Origin: JACVRW01 sp963716215
Lineage (GTDB): Bacteria; Actinomycetota; Thermoleophilia; Solirubrobacterales; Thermoleophilaceae
Direction: 5' to 3'
Assembly: GCA_963716215.1 (NCBI GenBank)
Contig: OY970298.1
Coordinates: forward strand, 4,092,001 to 4,156,000
Length of the DNA stretch: 64,000 bases
In this document: positions 1 to 8,240 of the stretch, in pieces
Numbering within the stretch: position 1 is the stretch's first letter
How the letters are laid out: every line of letters begins with the position of its first letter
Notes under the pieces: generated by a model
What the model was told of the DNA's origin: nothing
Databases searched by the model: none
The model's input: only the letters and a program-made list of their open reading frames with translations
Program-made: the position numbers and the translations under genes

Positions 1-999
1 TTCGACGTCGACCTGCCGCCCGAGCGCTCCGTGCTCGACGGCATCCTCCAGGTCAAGGACCGCGAGGACGCCTCGGTCGCGATCCGGTGCTCGTGCAGGG
101 CCGCCATCTGCGGCTCATGCGGGGTGCGCATCAACGGCCGCTCCGCGCTCGCCTGCAACACCCGCATCGGCGAGGCCGCAGAGGCGGCCCGCAACGGCGC
201 GATCACCGTCGAGCCGATGGGCAACATGCCGGTGATCAAGGACCTGGTCACCGACATGGAGGCGGTGCACTGGAAGAAGATCCGCCGCGTGGTGCCGTGG
301 CTGCTGCCGGCCGAGGATCCGCCCGAGGCCCAGGAGTACATCGTCCCGGCCGAGTCGATGCTGGATGTGACCCAGTCGATGGCCTGCATCCAGTGCGGCG
401 TCTGCGTGTCCGCCTGCCTGTCGCTCGAGGTCGACCCGGAGTTCATCGGCCCGGCGGCGCTGGCCAAGGCGTACCGCTTCGTGGGCGACCCGCGCGACGG
501 CGAGCACGAGTCGCGCCTGCGCGACCTGGCCGAGGACCCGCACGGCATCTACGACTGCACCCACTGCTTCGCCTGCGTTGAGGTTTGCCCCAAGGACGTG
601 GCGCCGATGAACCAGATCATGCGCCTGCGCCGCAAGGCCACGAACGACTTCGGGATCAAGGACTCCAACAACGGATACGGGCACGAGAAGGCCTTCGTCA
701 ACATCATCGAGAAGTGGGGCACGCTGTTCGAGGCACAGCTCCTGCCGCGGTCCTTCGGCGACGGCTCGCTGGTCAAGGGCCAGCTGCGGCCGCACGGTGC
801 CAAGCAGCTCACGGAGAACCTGCCCACGGCAGTCCGGGGCGTCGTGTCCGGCAAGGTCAGCCCGATGAAGGCGCTGATGCATCCCAAGCTGCCGGACCAG
901 AAGCAGGTGCGGCGCATCATCCACGAGATCGAATCGAAGGACGAGCGCCTCGAGCTCAATCTCTACATCGTCGGCGAGATGGGCGAGGAGACCGAATGA
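1..999 (+). CDS. sdhB: Succinate dehydrogenase/fumarate reductase iron-sulfur subunit, 5'-truncated by window edge
   Basis: The reading frame is open from base 1 and lacks only the first residues, so the start lies outside the window. The visible 332 codons hold a plant-type [2Fe-2S] domain with the ligand pattern CSCRAAICGSCG followed by a fourth Cys (ALACNT), then two ferredoxin-type clusters, CIQCGVCVSAC and CTHCFACVEVCPK. In the family this subunit passes electrons from the SdhA flavin to the membrane anchor and quinone pool. The next gene overlaps by ATGA, which indicates translational coupling. SdhA would be expected just upstream. Fumarate reductase cannot be excluded from this subunit alone. 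Confidence 0.93.
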   Translation, partial: FDVDLPPERSVLDGILQVKDREDASVAIRCSCRAAICGSCGVRINGRSALACNTRIGEAAEAARNGAITVEPMGNMPVIKDLVTDMEAVHWKKIRRVVPWLLPAEDPPEAQEYIVPAESMLDVTQSMACIQCGVCVSACLSLEVDPEFIGPAALAKAYRFVGDPRDGEHESRLRDLAEDPHGIYDCTHCFACVEVCPKDVAPMNQIMRLRRKATNDFGIKDSNNGYGHEKAFVNIIEKWGTLFEAQLLPRSFGDGSLVKGQLRPHGAKQLTENLPTAVRGVVSGKVSPMKALMHPKLPDQKQVRRIIHEIESKDERLELNLYIVGEMGEETE

Positions 1000-1898
1000 A
1001 GCTGGCCTACTGGCCCGGGTGCGTGTCCCGGGGATTCACCCCGGAGCTACATGGATCGGTGGCGAAGGTCGCGCCGCTGCTCGACCTCGACCTGGTCGAG
1101 CTCGACCGCGCCAACTGCTGCGGCGCCGGTGTGATCGCGGAGCACAACCAGGAGCTCGTCGACACCCTCAACGCGCGCACGTTCGCCCTCGCCCAGGGCG
1201 TGGACGGCGCCGCCGGGATGATGAACATCTGCTCGACCTGCCAGGGAGCGCAGACCGAGTGCCAGGAACGCCTGGACGCCTCGTCGTCATATCGCGAGGA
1301 GGTCAACTCGCACCTCCAGCCCGACGGGCTCTCCTACAAGACGGGCGGCGACTGGTGGAACAAGAACTTCATGTGGATCCTGGTCGAGGAGATCGGGCTC
1401 GACACTCTGCGGGAGCGGGTGGTTCGTCCGCTGGAGGGGCTGCGGATCGCGCCCTTCTACGGCTGCTACATCGTGCGGCCCACCCGGAGGCTCGGCTTCG
1501 ACGAGCACCCCGAGCGCGACGTCTACCTCGAGCAGGTGATCACGGCGCTCGGCGGCGAGCCGGTGGAGTACGCCGGCTCGCGCAAGTGCTGCGGGTTCCC
1601 GGTGATCACGATGAACCGCACCACCTCGCTGCGGCAGGCCGGCCGCCACGTGGCCGACGCGATCGACGCCGGTGCCGACTGCCTCGTCACGCCCTGCCCG
1701 CTCTGCCACCTCAACCTGGACCTGCAGCAGCCGGCCGCGGCGCGCTACGTCGAGCGCGACCTCGACCTGCCCGTCCTGCACCTGCCGCAGATGGTCGGGC
1801 TGGCGCTGGGCCTCGAGCCGAAGGAGCTCGGGATGGGCAAGCACGTGGTCTCCACGAGCGACGTGCAGCGCAAGATCGCTCAGCTCGCGGCGGCCTGA
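996..1898 (+). CDS. CCG-domain (HdrB-like) subunit coupled to succinate dehydrogenase
   Basis: A 300-residue protein that starts at the ATG overlapping the sdhB stop. It carries two cysteine-rich CCG modules: NCCGAG near residue 40 with CSTC near residue 77, and KCCGFP near residue 200 with CPLC near residue 230. This is the heterodisulfide reductase subunit B / SdhE architecture, which binds non-cubane [4Fe-4S] clusters. No transmembrane helix is obvious. In archaea and some bacteria such a protein replaces the usual cytochrome b anchor of complex II, so it probably hands electrons to quinone or another acceptor. The role is inferred from overlap with sdhB. Confidence 0.85.
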   Translation: MKLAYWPGCVSRGFTPELHGSVAKVAPLLDLDLVELDRANCCGAGVIAEHNQELVDTLNARTFALAQGVDGAAGMMNICSTCQGAQTECQERLDASSSYREEVNSHLQPDGLSYKTGGDWWNKNFMWILVEEIGLDTLRERVVRPLEGLRIAPFYGCYIVRPTRRLGFDEHPERDVYLEQVITALGGEPVEYAGSRKCCGFPVITMNRTTSLRQAGRHVADAIDAGADCLVTPCPLCHLNLDLQQPAAARYVERDLDLPVLHLPQMVGLALGLEPKELGMGKHVVSTSDVQRKIAQLAAA

Positions 1899-1903
1899 AA
1901 AAC

Positions 1904-1930
1904 GAGAAGCCGACCACTTGGTCGGCTCTC
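1904..1930 (+). terminator. Stem-loop downstream of the sdh genes
   Basis: AGCCGACCA and TGGTCGGCT form a 9-bp perfect stem separated by only CT (effectively a 4-base loop), extended by GAG/CTC with one bulged A. It lies 6 bases after the stop codon. There is no T-tract afterwards, so it may be a weak terminator or an mRNA-stabilising hairpin. Confidence 0.55.
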
Positions 1931-1992
1931 GCGTAGGACGTACCCCATTCCGTCCCGGTCAGACTGAACGTAGGATCGAGGGTCCGCCGCTT

Positions 1993-2075
1993 GGTGTCAC
2001 CACCCCCAGGGTGTGATCTTCGGGTGAGCTAGGGGGAAGACACCGGGTAACCCAGGGGTGACACGGTTGTCACCC
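1993..2075. promoter_or_regulatory. Inverted repeats upstream of the LuxR-type gene (operator candidates)
   Basis: GGTG-T-CACC lies at 1993-2001, and a longer perfect inverted repeat GGGTGACA-CGGT-TGTCACCC lies at 2056-2075, 33 bases before the chosen start of the regulator. Both share TGTCACC. The longer one is long enough for a dimeric regulator, possibly the downstream LuxR-type protein itself. A hairpin in the mRNA leader is the alternative. Confidence 0.4.
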
Positions 2076-2108
2076 ATTTCCAGAAACCGGGCTTACACTC
2101 GAATTCCA

Positions 2109-2750
2109 ATGCCCACCGTCGTCACCACCGCCTTCGAGGACCTCGTGGCGATCGGGATGAAGGTGCTGATCTCCGACGATCCGCATCTCACGCTCGTCGC
2201 CGCCGGCGTCCCCATGGACGAAGTCGAGGCGGCGATCGAGCGTCATCTGCCCGACGTGGTGGTGCTGAACTTCGGAACACTCGGCCCGCCGGGGAACGTG
2301 CTGAAGCTGCACCGGGCGCATCCCGGCTCGCGCCTCGTGGTGCTGGCCAACGCCCCGACCGCGGCCGAGTGCAACCAGATGCTTGCCTTCGGCGCCACCG
2401 CCTGCCTGTCCAAGGCCACGGAGGCGCGCGACATCGCCAATGCGATCCACCTGGCCTCGCGCGGCATGCACCTGTTGCCCCGCTCGGCGGCGGTCGGGGA
2501 GGTCCTGCGGTCGGGCATCCAGGGCTCCGACCTGCTCACCCCGCGCGAGGCCGAGGTGCTCGAGCGCCTACAGGACGGCGCCACCAACGCCGAGATCGCG
2601 CACGAGCTGTCGATCGGCCTGGAGACCGTGCGCACCCACGCGCGCCACATCTACCGCAAGCTTGGGATCGGGTCGCGCCGCGAGCTGACCCGCCTCGCCC
2701 GCCAGGACCCGATCGTCGCGGAAGACGACGTGCGGCCGGCGAGCGGCTAG
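2109..2750 (+). CDS. LuxR-family response regulator with degenerate receiver
   Basis: 213 residues from the ATG at 2109; a GTG 17 codons upstream is possible but lies inside the inverted repeat. The N-terminal ~130 residues have a receiver-like fold, but the strand that normally carries the phosphoacceptor Asp reads VVVLNFG, with Asn in its place; the conserved Lys is kept (CLSKAT). Residues ~150-205 form a LuxR/NarL helix-turn-helix (LTPREAEVLERLQDG, NAEIAHELSIGLETVRTH). It probably binds DNA independently of phosphorylation. No histidine kinase is adjacent. Its stop overlaps the stop of the convergent asd gene. Confidence 0.85.
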   Translation: MPTVVTTAFEDLVAIGMKVLISDDPHLTLVAAGVPMDEVEAAIERHLPDVVVLNFGTLGPPGNVLKLHRAHPGSRLVVLANAPTAAECNQMLAFGATACLSKATEARDIANAIHLASRGMHLLPRSAAVGEVLRSGIQGSDLLTPREAEVLERLQDGATNAEIAHELSIGLETVRTHARHIYRKLGIGSRRELTRLARQDPIVAEDDVRPASG

Positions 2751-3772
2751 GCCCGGGCCGCGCCCAGCAGGCCGCGCACGCTCAGCAGCTCGGCGAGCTG
2801 CACCGCGTTGGTGGCCGCGCCCTTGCGCAGGTTGTCGCCCACGATCCATAGGTTGAGGCAGCGCTCGTGGGAGGGGTCGCGGCGGATGCGGCCGACCAGG
2901 ACCTCGTCGCGGCCGGCCACGTCCAGCGCCGTCGGGTACACGCCGTTGGCGGGATCGTCCACGACGACCACCCCGGGAGTCGAGGCCAACAGGTCGCGGC
3001 AGCGTTCGGGCGAGATCTCCTCGCGTGTCTGTACGTTCGCCGACACCGAGTGCCCGGTGTACACGGGCACTCGCACGCAGGTCGCGGACACGCCGACGTC
3101 GTCGCGGCCGAGGATCTTGCGCGTCTCGTGCATGCACTTGCGCTCCTCGGTGGTGTAGTCGTCGCCGTCCTTGAACGTCTCGACCTGGGGCAGCACGTTG
3201 AAGGCGATCTGGTGCGGGTAGACCGTCGGCGCCGGCAGCTCCTTCGCCTCGACCACTGCCTCCGCCTGGCGGTGCAGCTCGTCGACGGCCTTCTGCCCCG
3301 TTCCCGAGACGGCCTGATAGGTCGACATCACGACCCGCTCGATGCCCACCTCGTGCAGGATCGGCCCGAGCGCCATGACGGTCTGCATCGTCGTGCAGTT
3401 GGGGTTGGCGACGATGCCGCGATGGCCAGCCAGCGCGTCGGGGTTGACCTCGGCCACGACCAGCGGCACGTCGTCGTGCATGCGCCACTGCGACGAGTTG
3501 TCGACCACTACCGCGCCCGCGGCCGCGAAGCGCGGCGCCCACTCGGCGCTGACGGCCGAGCCCGCCGAGAACAGCGCGAGGTCGAAGCCCTGCACGGCCG
3601 CGTCCGTGAGGGCGGTTGCTGCGAGCTCCTTGTCGCCGTACCGGATCTTCCGGCCCACCGACCGCTCCGAGGCGAACGGCACGATCTGCTCGGCGGCGAA
3701 CGAGCGCTCGCGCATCACGCCGAGGATCGTGGAGCCCACGGCCCCGGTGGCTCCTACGACGGCAACCCTCAC
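2747..3772 (-). CDS. asd: Aspartate-semialdehyde dehydrogenase
   Basis: 341 residues, normal for the family. It starts with the NADP-binding glycine motif VGATGAVGS and has the active-site cysteine in NPNCTT (residues ~128-133). The enzyme reduces aspartyl phosphate to aspartate-4-semialdehyde, the branch-point precursor of lysine, diaminopimelate, threonine and methionine. Its ATG overlaps the stop of the upstream aspartate kinase gene by four bases, so the two consecutive enzymes of the pathway are translationally coupled. Confidence 0.96.
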   Translation of the reverse strand: MRVAVVGATGAVGSTILGVMRERSFAAEQIVPFASERSVGRKIRYGDKELAATALTDAAVQGFDLALFSAGSAVSAEWAPRFAAAGAVVVDNSSQWRMHDDVPLVVAEVNPDALAGHRGIVANPNCTTMQTVMALGPILHEVGIERVVMSTYQAVSGTGQKAVDELHRQAEAVVEAKELPAPTVYPHQIAFNVLPQVETFKDGDDYTTEERKCMHETRKILGRDDVGVSATCVRVPVYTGHSVSANVQTREEISPERCRDLLASTPGVVVVDDPANGVYPTALDVAGRDEVLVGRIRRDPSHERCLNLWIVGDNLRKGAATNAVQLAELLSVRGLLGAARA

Positions 3773-5049
3773 GAGCTCACCTTCGGCCGGTGGTCGCCGG
3801 CCACGTCCTCGGGCAGCACGGATTCCGCGCCCAGCTCGAAGGCGGTGTGCAGCTCGCGCACGGCCGCCTTCACGTGCTCCTCGCGCACGACACAGGAGAT
3901 CTTGATCGGCGAGGTGGAGATCATCTCGATGTTGATGCCGGCCTGGCCGAGGACGGTGAGCGCCTTCGCCGCGACGCCAGGATGGCTCTTCATTCCCGCG
4001 CCGACCAGCGAGACCTTCCCCATCTCGGCGTCGGTCTGGACCGACCCGAAGCCGAGCTCCTCCTCCAGCCCTTCGAGCGCCTCGCGCGCGACCGGCAGGT
4101 CGTCGCGTGGGACCGTCACGGACATGTCCGCGGAGTGGCCCTCGCTCTCGGGCTCGTTCTGGATGATCATGTCGACGTTGACGTTCGCGTCAGCCAGCGC
4201 CGTCAGCACGCGGCCGGCGATGCCGGGCCGGTCGGGCAGCCTCAGCAGGGTGATGCGCGCCTCCGACGTGGAGTGCGTGACCGCGGTCACCAGCGGTCGT
4301 TCCATCGTCACTTCCTCGTCCTGGACCACGGTACCTTCACCTTCCTCGAAGCTGGATCGACAGTGGATGGTCACACCGTGGTTGCGCGCGTACTCCACGG
4401 AGCGCAGCTGCAGCACACCGGCTCCGGAGGCCGACATCTCGAGCATCTCCTCGAACGTCAGCTCGGAGAGCTTGCGTGCCTCCGGCACGATGCGGGGGTC
4501 GGCGCTGAACACGCCGGCGACGTCGGTGAAGATCTCGCACACCTCGGCGCCGAGCGCGGCGGCGAGCGCAACGGCGGTGGTGTCCGACCCGCCGCGGCCG
4601 AGGGTCGTGACGTCGAGCGAGCTCTGAGACACGCCCTGGAAGCCGGCCACCAGCACGACCTTGCCGGTGTCGAGCGCCTTGCGGATGCGGTCCGCCTTGA
4701 TCTCGATGATCTTCGCCTTCGTGTGGCCGCTGTCGGTGACGATGCCGGCCTGCGAGCCGGTCAGCGAGATCGCCTCGAAGCCGAGGTCGTTGATCACCAT
4801 GGCCGCCAGCGCGCAGGTCACGCGCTCGCCGGTGGAGAGCAGCATGTCCATCTCGCGCGGGTGTGGCCGCTGGGACACCTCGTGCGCCAGCGCCACCAGC
4901 TCGTCGGTGTGCTTGCCGCGGGCGGACAGCACCGCCACCACGTGGTGGCCCTGTTCGGCGCGCTCGACGATGCGCCGAGCGGCGCGCTTGATGCGCTCGG
5001 CGTCAGCGACGGAGGTACCGCCGAACTTCATGACGACCGTTTCCGGCAT
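3769..5049 (-). CDS. lysC: Aspartate kinase
   Basis: 426 residues. The N-terminal kinase domain has the KFGGTSV signature at residues 8-14 and the GRGGSD nucleotide-binding segment near residue 150. Two ACT domains follow from about residue 265, the usual site of allosteric control by lysine and/or threonine. It catalyses ATP-dependent phosphorylation of aspartate, the committed step of the aspartate family. Many relatives also make a separate small subunit from an internal in-frame start; whether that happens here cannot be seen. It forms an operon with asd. Confidence 0.96.
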   Translation of the reverse strand: MPETVVMKFGGTSVADAERIKRAARRIVERAEQGHHVVAVLSARGKHTDELVALAHEVSQRPHPREMDMLLSTGERVTCALAAMVINDLGFEAISLTGSQAGIVTDSGHTKAKIIEIKADRIRKALDTGKVVLVAGFQGVSQSSLDVTTLGRGGSDTTAVALAAALGAEVCEIFTDVAGVFSADPRIVPEARKLSELTFEEMLEMSASGAGVLQLRSVEYARNHGVTIHCRSSFEEGEGTVVQDEEVTMERPLVTAVTHSTSEARITLLRLPDRPGIAGRVLTALADANVNVDMIIQNEPESEGHSADMSVTVPRDDLPVAREALEGLEEELGFGSVQTDAEMGKVSLVGAGMKSHPGVAAKALTVLGQAGINIEMISTSPIKISCVVREEHVKAAVRELHTAFELGAESVLPEDVAGDHRPKVSS

Positions 5050-5124
5050 AACGGCGAAAGATAGAGCCCGGGCTGGGCCCGCCGCGACTTGCGTCAGGAG
5101 GCGCTTCCCGTCTAGTGTCGGCGG

Positions 5125-6966
5125 GTGGGTATCAGGGGGCGGGGCCTCGCGGGATCGCTGGCGACTGTTGTGTGCGCGCTTGGGACCTCAGCGGCCTGGG
5201 CGGCCCCGGGCGACCGCGACACCTCATTTGGCAGCGGCGCCGGCTTCGTGAACGTTGACTTCGCGGCGCTCATCCCGAACCGCGTCGCGGGCGATGACTG
5301 GGGCGAGGCCGTCGCGGTACAACCGGACGGCCGGATCGTGATCGCCGGTGATACCAACGCTGTTGCTGGATTGACGAAGGACATGGCGGTGGTTCGACTT
5401 ACCGTCGGGGGCGCGGTCGATACCTCATACGGCCTCGGCACAGGCGGCTCTCGTATCGACTTCGGCGCACTCATTCCAGACGCTCCCTTCACTAACGACG
5501 ATGGCACGGCGGTCGCGCTCCAGCCGGACGGGAAGATCGTGCTCGGCGGCTACAGCAACGCGGCCGGGACGAACGACCTGGCGGTCGTGCGCCTGAACTC
5601 GCCGCAGGGGACGCTCGACACCTCCTACGGACTTGGCACGGCCGGCTCGCGCGTCGACTTCGGCCCGCTCGTCCCGAACTCCACCAAGAGCAGCGACATC
5701 CTGGCCTCACTCGTGCTGCAGTCCAACGGCAAGATCGTGCTCGCCGGCTCGACCGACGCGGCCGGAACCGACGACATGACGGTGTTCAGGTTGAACTCGC
5801 CAGAGGGCACCTCCGACACCTCCTACGGTCAGGGCACCGGCGGCTCGCGGGTCGACTTCAGTGCGCTGGTCCAGAACGCCGTGGGCGACGACGACCACGC
5901 TACGGCGGTCGCCCTACAGAGGGACGGGAAGATCGTGCTGGCGGGATACAGCAACGCCGCGGGCAACAACGACTTCGCGGTGGTCCGGCTGCTTTCCCCG
6001 CAGGGGACCCTCGACAGCTCATACGGCCTCGGCACCGGCGGCTCGCGAGTCGACGTCGGCGGCGCCATCGCCGGCGGCAAGAGCGCGGACGACCTCGCTA
6101 CCGCGACCGCGGTGCAGGGCGACGGCAAGATCCTCGTCTCGGGGATCACCCGCGCTCGCACCGACCAGGACTATGCGGTCGTGCGGCTACGCGCGCCACA
6201 GGGCACAATGGACCCGTCGTTCGGGGCCGACGGGCTTGGCGCCGCCGTCGTTGACCTCGGCGGCGACAACGCGGCCCGGGCGATGGCCCTCCAGGCCAAC
6301 GGGAAGATCGTCGTCGCGGGCACCGCGATCCGCAACGGGCAGGCGGATCCGGCAGTGATCCGCCTCCAGCCGAACGGCACCGTCGACATCGCTTTCGGCG
6401 AGGGCGGCCAGCGGATCATCGAAATGCCGGGCTCGCAACGAGTTGCGGGACTGGCGCTCGCGCCGGACGGGAAGATCGTGGTGGTCGGCACCACGCTCCT
6501 GACGGGGAACGACATGTATGCCCTCCGCCTCCAGGGGGATTCGCCGGGTGCCGGCGGCGGCCCTGTGGGCGGCCCCGGCGCCGGCGGCGGCGGCAAGCGG
6601 GCGCTGCGCTGCGCGGGCAAGCGCGCGACTGTGGTGGGCACCGACCGCAAGGACCGCCTGCGCGGCACGCGGCGCGCCGACGTGATCGTCGCGCTCGGCG
6701 GCAACGACCGCATCGACGGCCGCGGCGGCAACGACCTGATCTGTGCCGGCAACGGCAACGACACCGCCGCGGGCGGCGGCGGCAAGGATCGCATCTTCGG
6801 TCAATCGGGCAAGGACAACATCAAGGGCGGTCCCGGCAACGACAGCCTCGACGGTGGCACCGGAAACGACCGCCTGTTCGGCCAATCCGGCAAGGACACG
6901 CTGCGCGGCCGCGCTGGCCGCGACTCCCTCACCGGTGGCCCCGGCACCGACAAGCAGAAGCAGTAA
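5125..6966 (+). CDS. Secreted delta-60 repeat protein with RTX-like C-terminus
   Basis: 613 residues from a GTG start. The first ~26 residues form a signal peptide ending in SAAWAA. Residues ~30-475 are about seven delta-60 repeats, each with a DTSYGLGTGGSR-like turn and an AVQPDGKIVLAG-like strand. A Gly/Pro-rich linker (GAGGGPVGGPGAGGG type) leads to ~105 residues of acidic glycine-rich repeats (GGNDRIDGRGGND, GGPGNDSLDGG) resembling RTX calcium-binding nonapeptides. This suggests an exported beta-propeller-like protein with a calcium-folding tail. No enzymatic motif and no nearby type I secretion genes are seen, so the function is unknown. Confidence 0.8.
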   Translation: MGIRGRGLAGSLATVVCALGTSAAWAAPGDRDTSFGSGAGFVNVDFAALIPNRVAGDDWGEAVAVQPDGRIVIAGDTNAVAGLTKDMAVVRLTVGGAVDTSYGLGTGGSRIDFGALIPDAPFTNDDGTAVALQPDGKIVLGGYSNAAGTNDLAVVRLNSPQGTLDTSYGLGTAGSRVDFGPLVPNSTKSSDILASLVLQSNGKIVLAGSTDAAGTDDMTVFRLNSPEGTSDTSYGQGTGGSRVDFSALVQNAVGDDDHATAVALQRDGKIVLAGYSNAAGNNDFAVVRLLSPQGTLDSSYGLGTGGSRVDVGGAIAGGKSADDLATATAVQGDGKILVSGITRARTDQDYAVVRLRAPQGTMDPSFGADGLGAAVVDLGGDNAARAMALQANGKIVVAGTAIRNGQADPAVIRLQPNGTVDIAFGEGGQRIIEMPGSQRVAGLALAPDGKIVVVGTTLLTGNDMYALRLQGDSPGAGGGPVGGPGAGGGGKRALRCAGKRATVVGTDRKDRLRGTRRADVIVALGGNDRIDGRGGNDLICAGNGNDTAAGGGGKDRIFGQSGKDNIKGGPGNDSLDGGTGNDRLFGQSGKDTLRGRAGRDSLTGGPGTDKQKQ

Positions 6967-7040
6967 GCCGGGAGTGAGTGTTGCGCTGGTGGCGGTATGC
7001 GCCACCAGGGTCGACCACCCGCCGTTCTAGCCTCCGCGGC

Positions 7041-8240
7041 GTGCGTCAGCCGTCACGGTCGGTGGTACTTCTTGTCGCACTTGTTGCGCTCGTGGCGGCC
7101 GTAGCGGGCGCCGTGCTGGGCGCGCGGGAGCGCGACGAGGCTCGCGGGACGGCCGCAACGGCGCCCGCGGGCGCCTACCAGGGGCAGGCGAAGGGGCAGG
7201 TGAAGGAGCAGGCGCTGGCGGCGCCCGGCCCCGTGACGGACCTCGTCCAGACGATGCCGCTCGAGCGCAAGGTGGCGCAGCTTTTTCTGCTCGGCTTCGA
7301 GGGCACCGACTCCAGCGCGGAGATCTTCGCAACGCTGCGGGAGCTCGACCTCGGCGGCATCGTCGTCGGGCGCGACAACTACGGCGACCCGGCGCTGCTC
7401 GCGCAGGCAGCCGGCGAGGCACGGGCCGCCGCGGACGAGGTTGGCCACGTGCCGCCGTGGGTGCTGACCACCCAGGAGGGTGGCGAGTTCAACTCGCTCG
7501 AGGGGCTCCCGCCCGAGCTGGCGCCGGCCGAGCTCGCCTCCGCCGACGAGGCCGAGACGCAGGCGACCGAGACCGCGACCGCGCTGCACGGGCTGTACCT
7601 GACCGGCGTGCTCGGCCCGGTCGTGGACGTGGGCTTCGAGTCGGGCTCGGCGCTCGGCGAGCGCGTGTACTCGGACGATCCCCGCGAGGTGGCCGGCTAC
7701 GCCGACGCCGTGGTGCGCGTCTATCGCGCGGAGCGCCTGTTCGGAGCGGTCGCGCACTTTCCGGGGCTGGGCGCGGCCGACCAGCCGACCGAGTCGGGCC
7801 CCGCGAGCGTCGGCCTGGACCTGGCCCAGCTGCGCGAGCGCGACCTGCTGCCCTTCCGCGCCGCCATCGACGCCGGGGTCCCGGCGGTGGTGCTCTCGCA
7901 CGCCCTCTATCCGATGAACGACTTCACCCAGCCGGCATCGCTCACGCGTTCGATCGCCACTGGCCTGCTGCGCGGGGAGCTCGGGTTCGCCGGCGTGGCG
8001 ATCACCGACGACCTCGCCGACCCTGCGATCACGTCCTCCTACTCGGTCGCCGACGCGGCGGTGCTGGCGATCCGGGCGGGCGCCGACCTGCTGTTCGTGT
8101 CGGGTCCGGCGGACGACCAGCAGGCCGCGTACCAAGCCGTGCTGTCGGCCGCGAAGTCGGGCAGGCTGTCAGAGGCCCGGATCGACGAGGCGCTGCAGCG
8201 GGCGCTCGAGGCCAAGCAGGACTACGGGCTCATCGAGTGA
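7041..8240 (+). CDS. Glycoside hydrolase family 3-like membrane-anchored protein, catalytic dyad missing
   Basis: 399 residues from the GTG at 7041. A single N-terminal transmembrane segment (residues ~8-28) is followed by a linker and a GH3/NagZ-like TIM barrel. The nucleophile motif survives as ITDDLAD. The loop that in NagZ reads KHFPGHG...DSH reads AHFPGLG...TESG here, so the acid/base His and flanking Asp are absent. The usual DQEGG is TQEGG. NagZ-type enzymes remove N-acetylglucosamine from peptidoglycan fragments; this copy may bind rather than cleave, or use another mechanism. Its 3' end overlaps the convergent oxidoreductase gene by 11 bases. Confidence 0.75.
   Translation: MRQPSRSVVLLVALVALVAAVAGAVLGARERDEARGTAATAPAGAYQGQAKGQVKEQALAAPGPVTDLVQTMPLERKVAQLFLLGFEGTDSSAEIFATLRELDLGGIVVGRDNYGDPALLAQAAGEARAAADEVGHVPPWVLTTQEGGEFNSLEGLPPELAPAELASADEAETQATETATALHGLYLTGVLGPVVDVGFESGSALGERVYSDDPREVAGYADAVVRVYRAERLFGAVAHFPGLGAADQPTESGPASVGLDLAQLRERDLLPFRAAIDAGVPAVVLSHALYPMNDFTQPASLTRSIATGLLRGELGFAGVAITDDLADPAITSSYSVADAAVLAIRAGADLLFVSGPADDQQAAYQAVLSAAKSGRLSEARIDEALQRALEAKQDYGLIE

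Noticed and set aside
2867..5064. Long open frames antisense to asd and lysC
   Set aside because: They are by-products of high GC and codon bias; composition is His/Arg-rich, no domain is recognised, and the opposite strand has clear enzymes.
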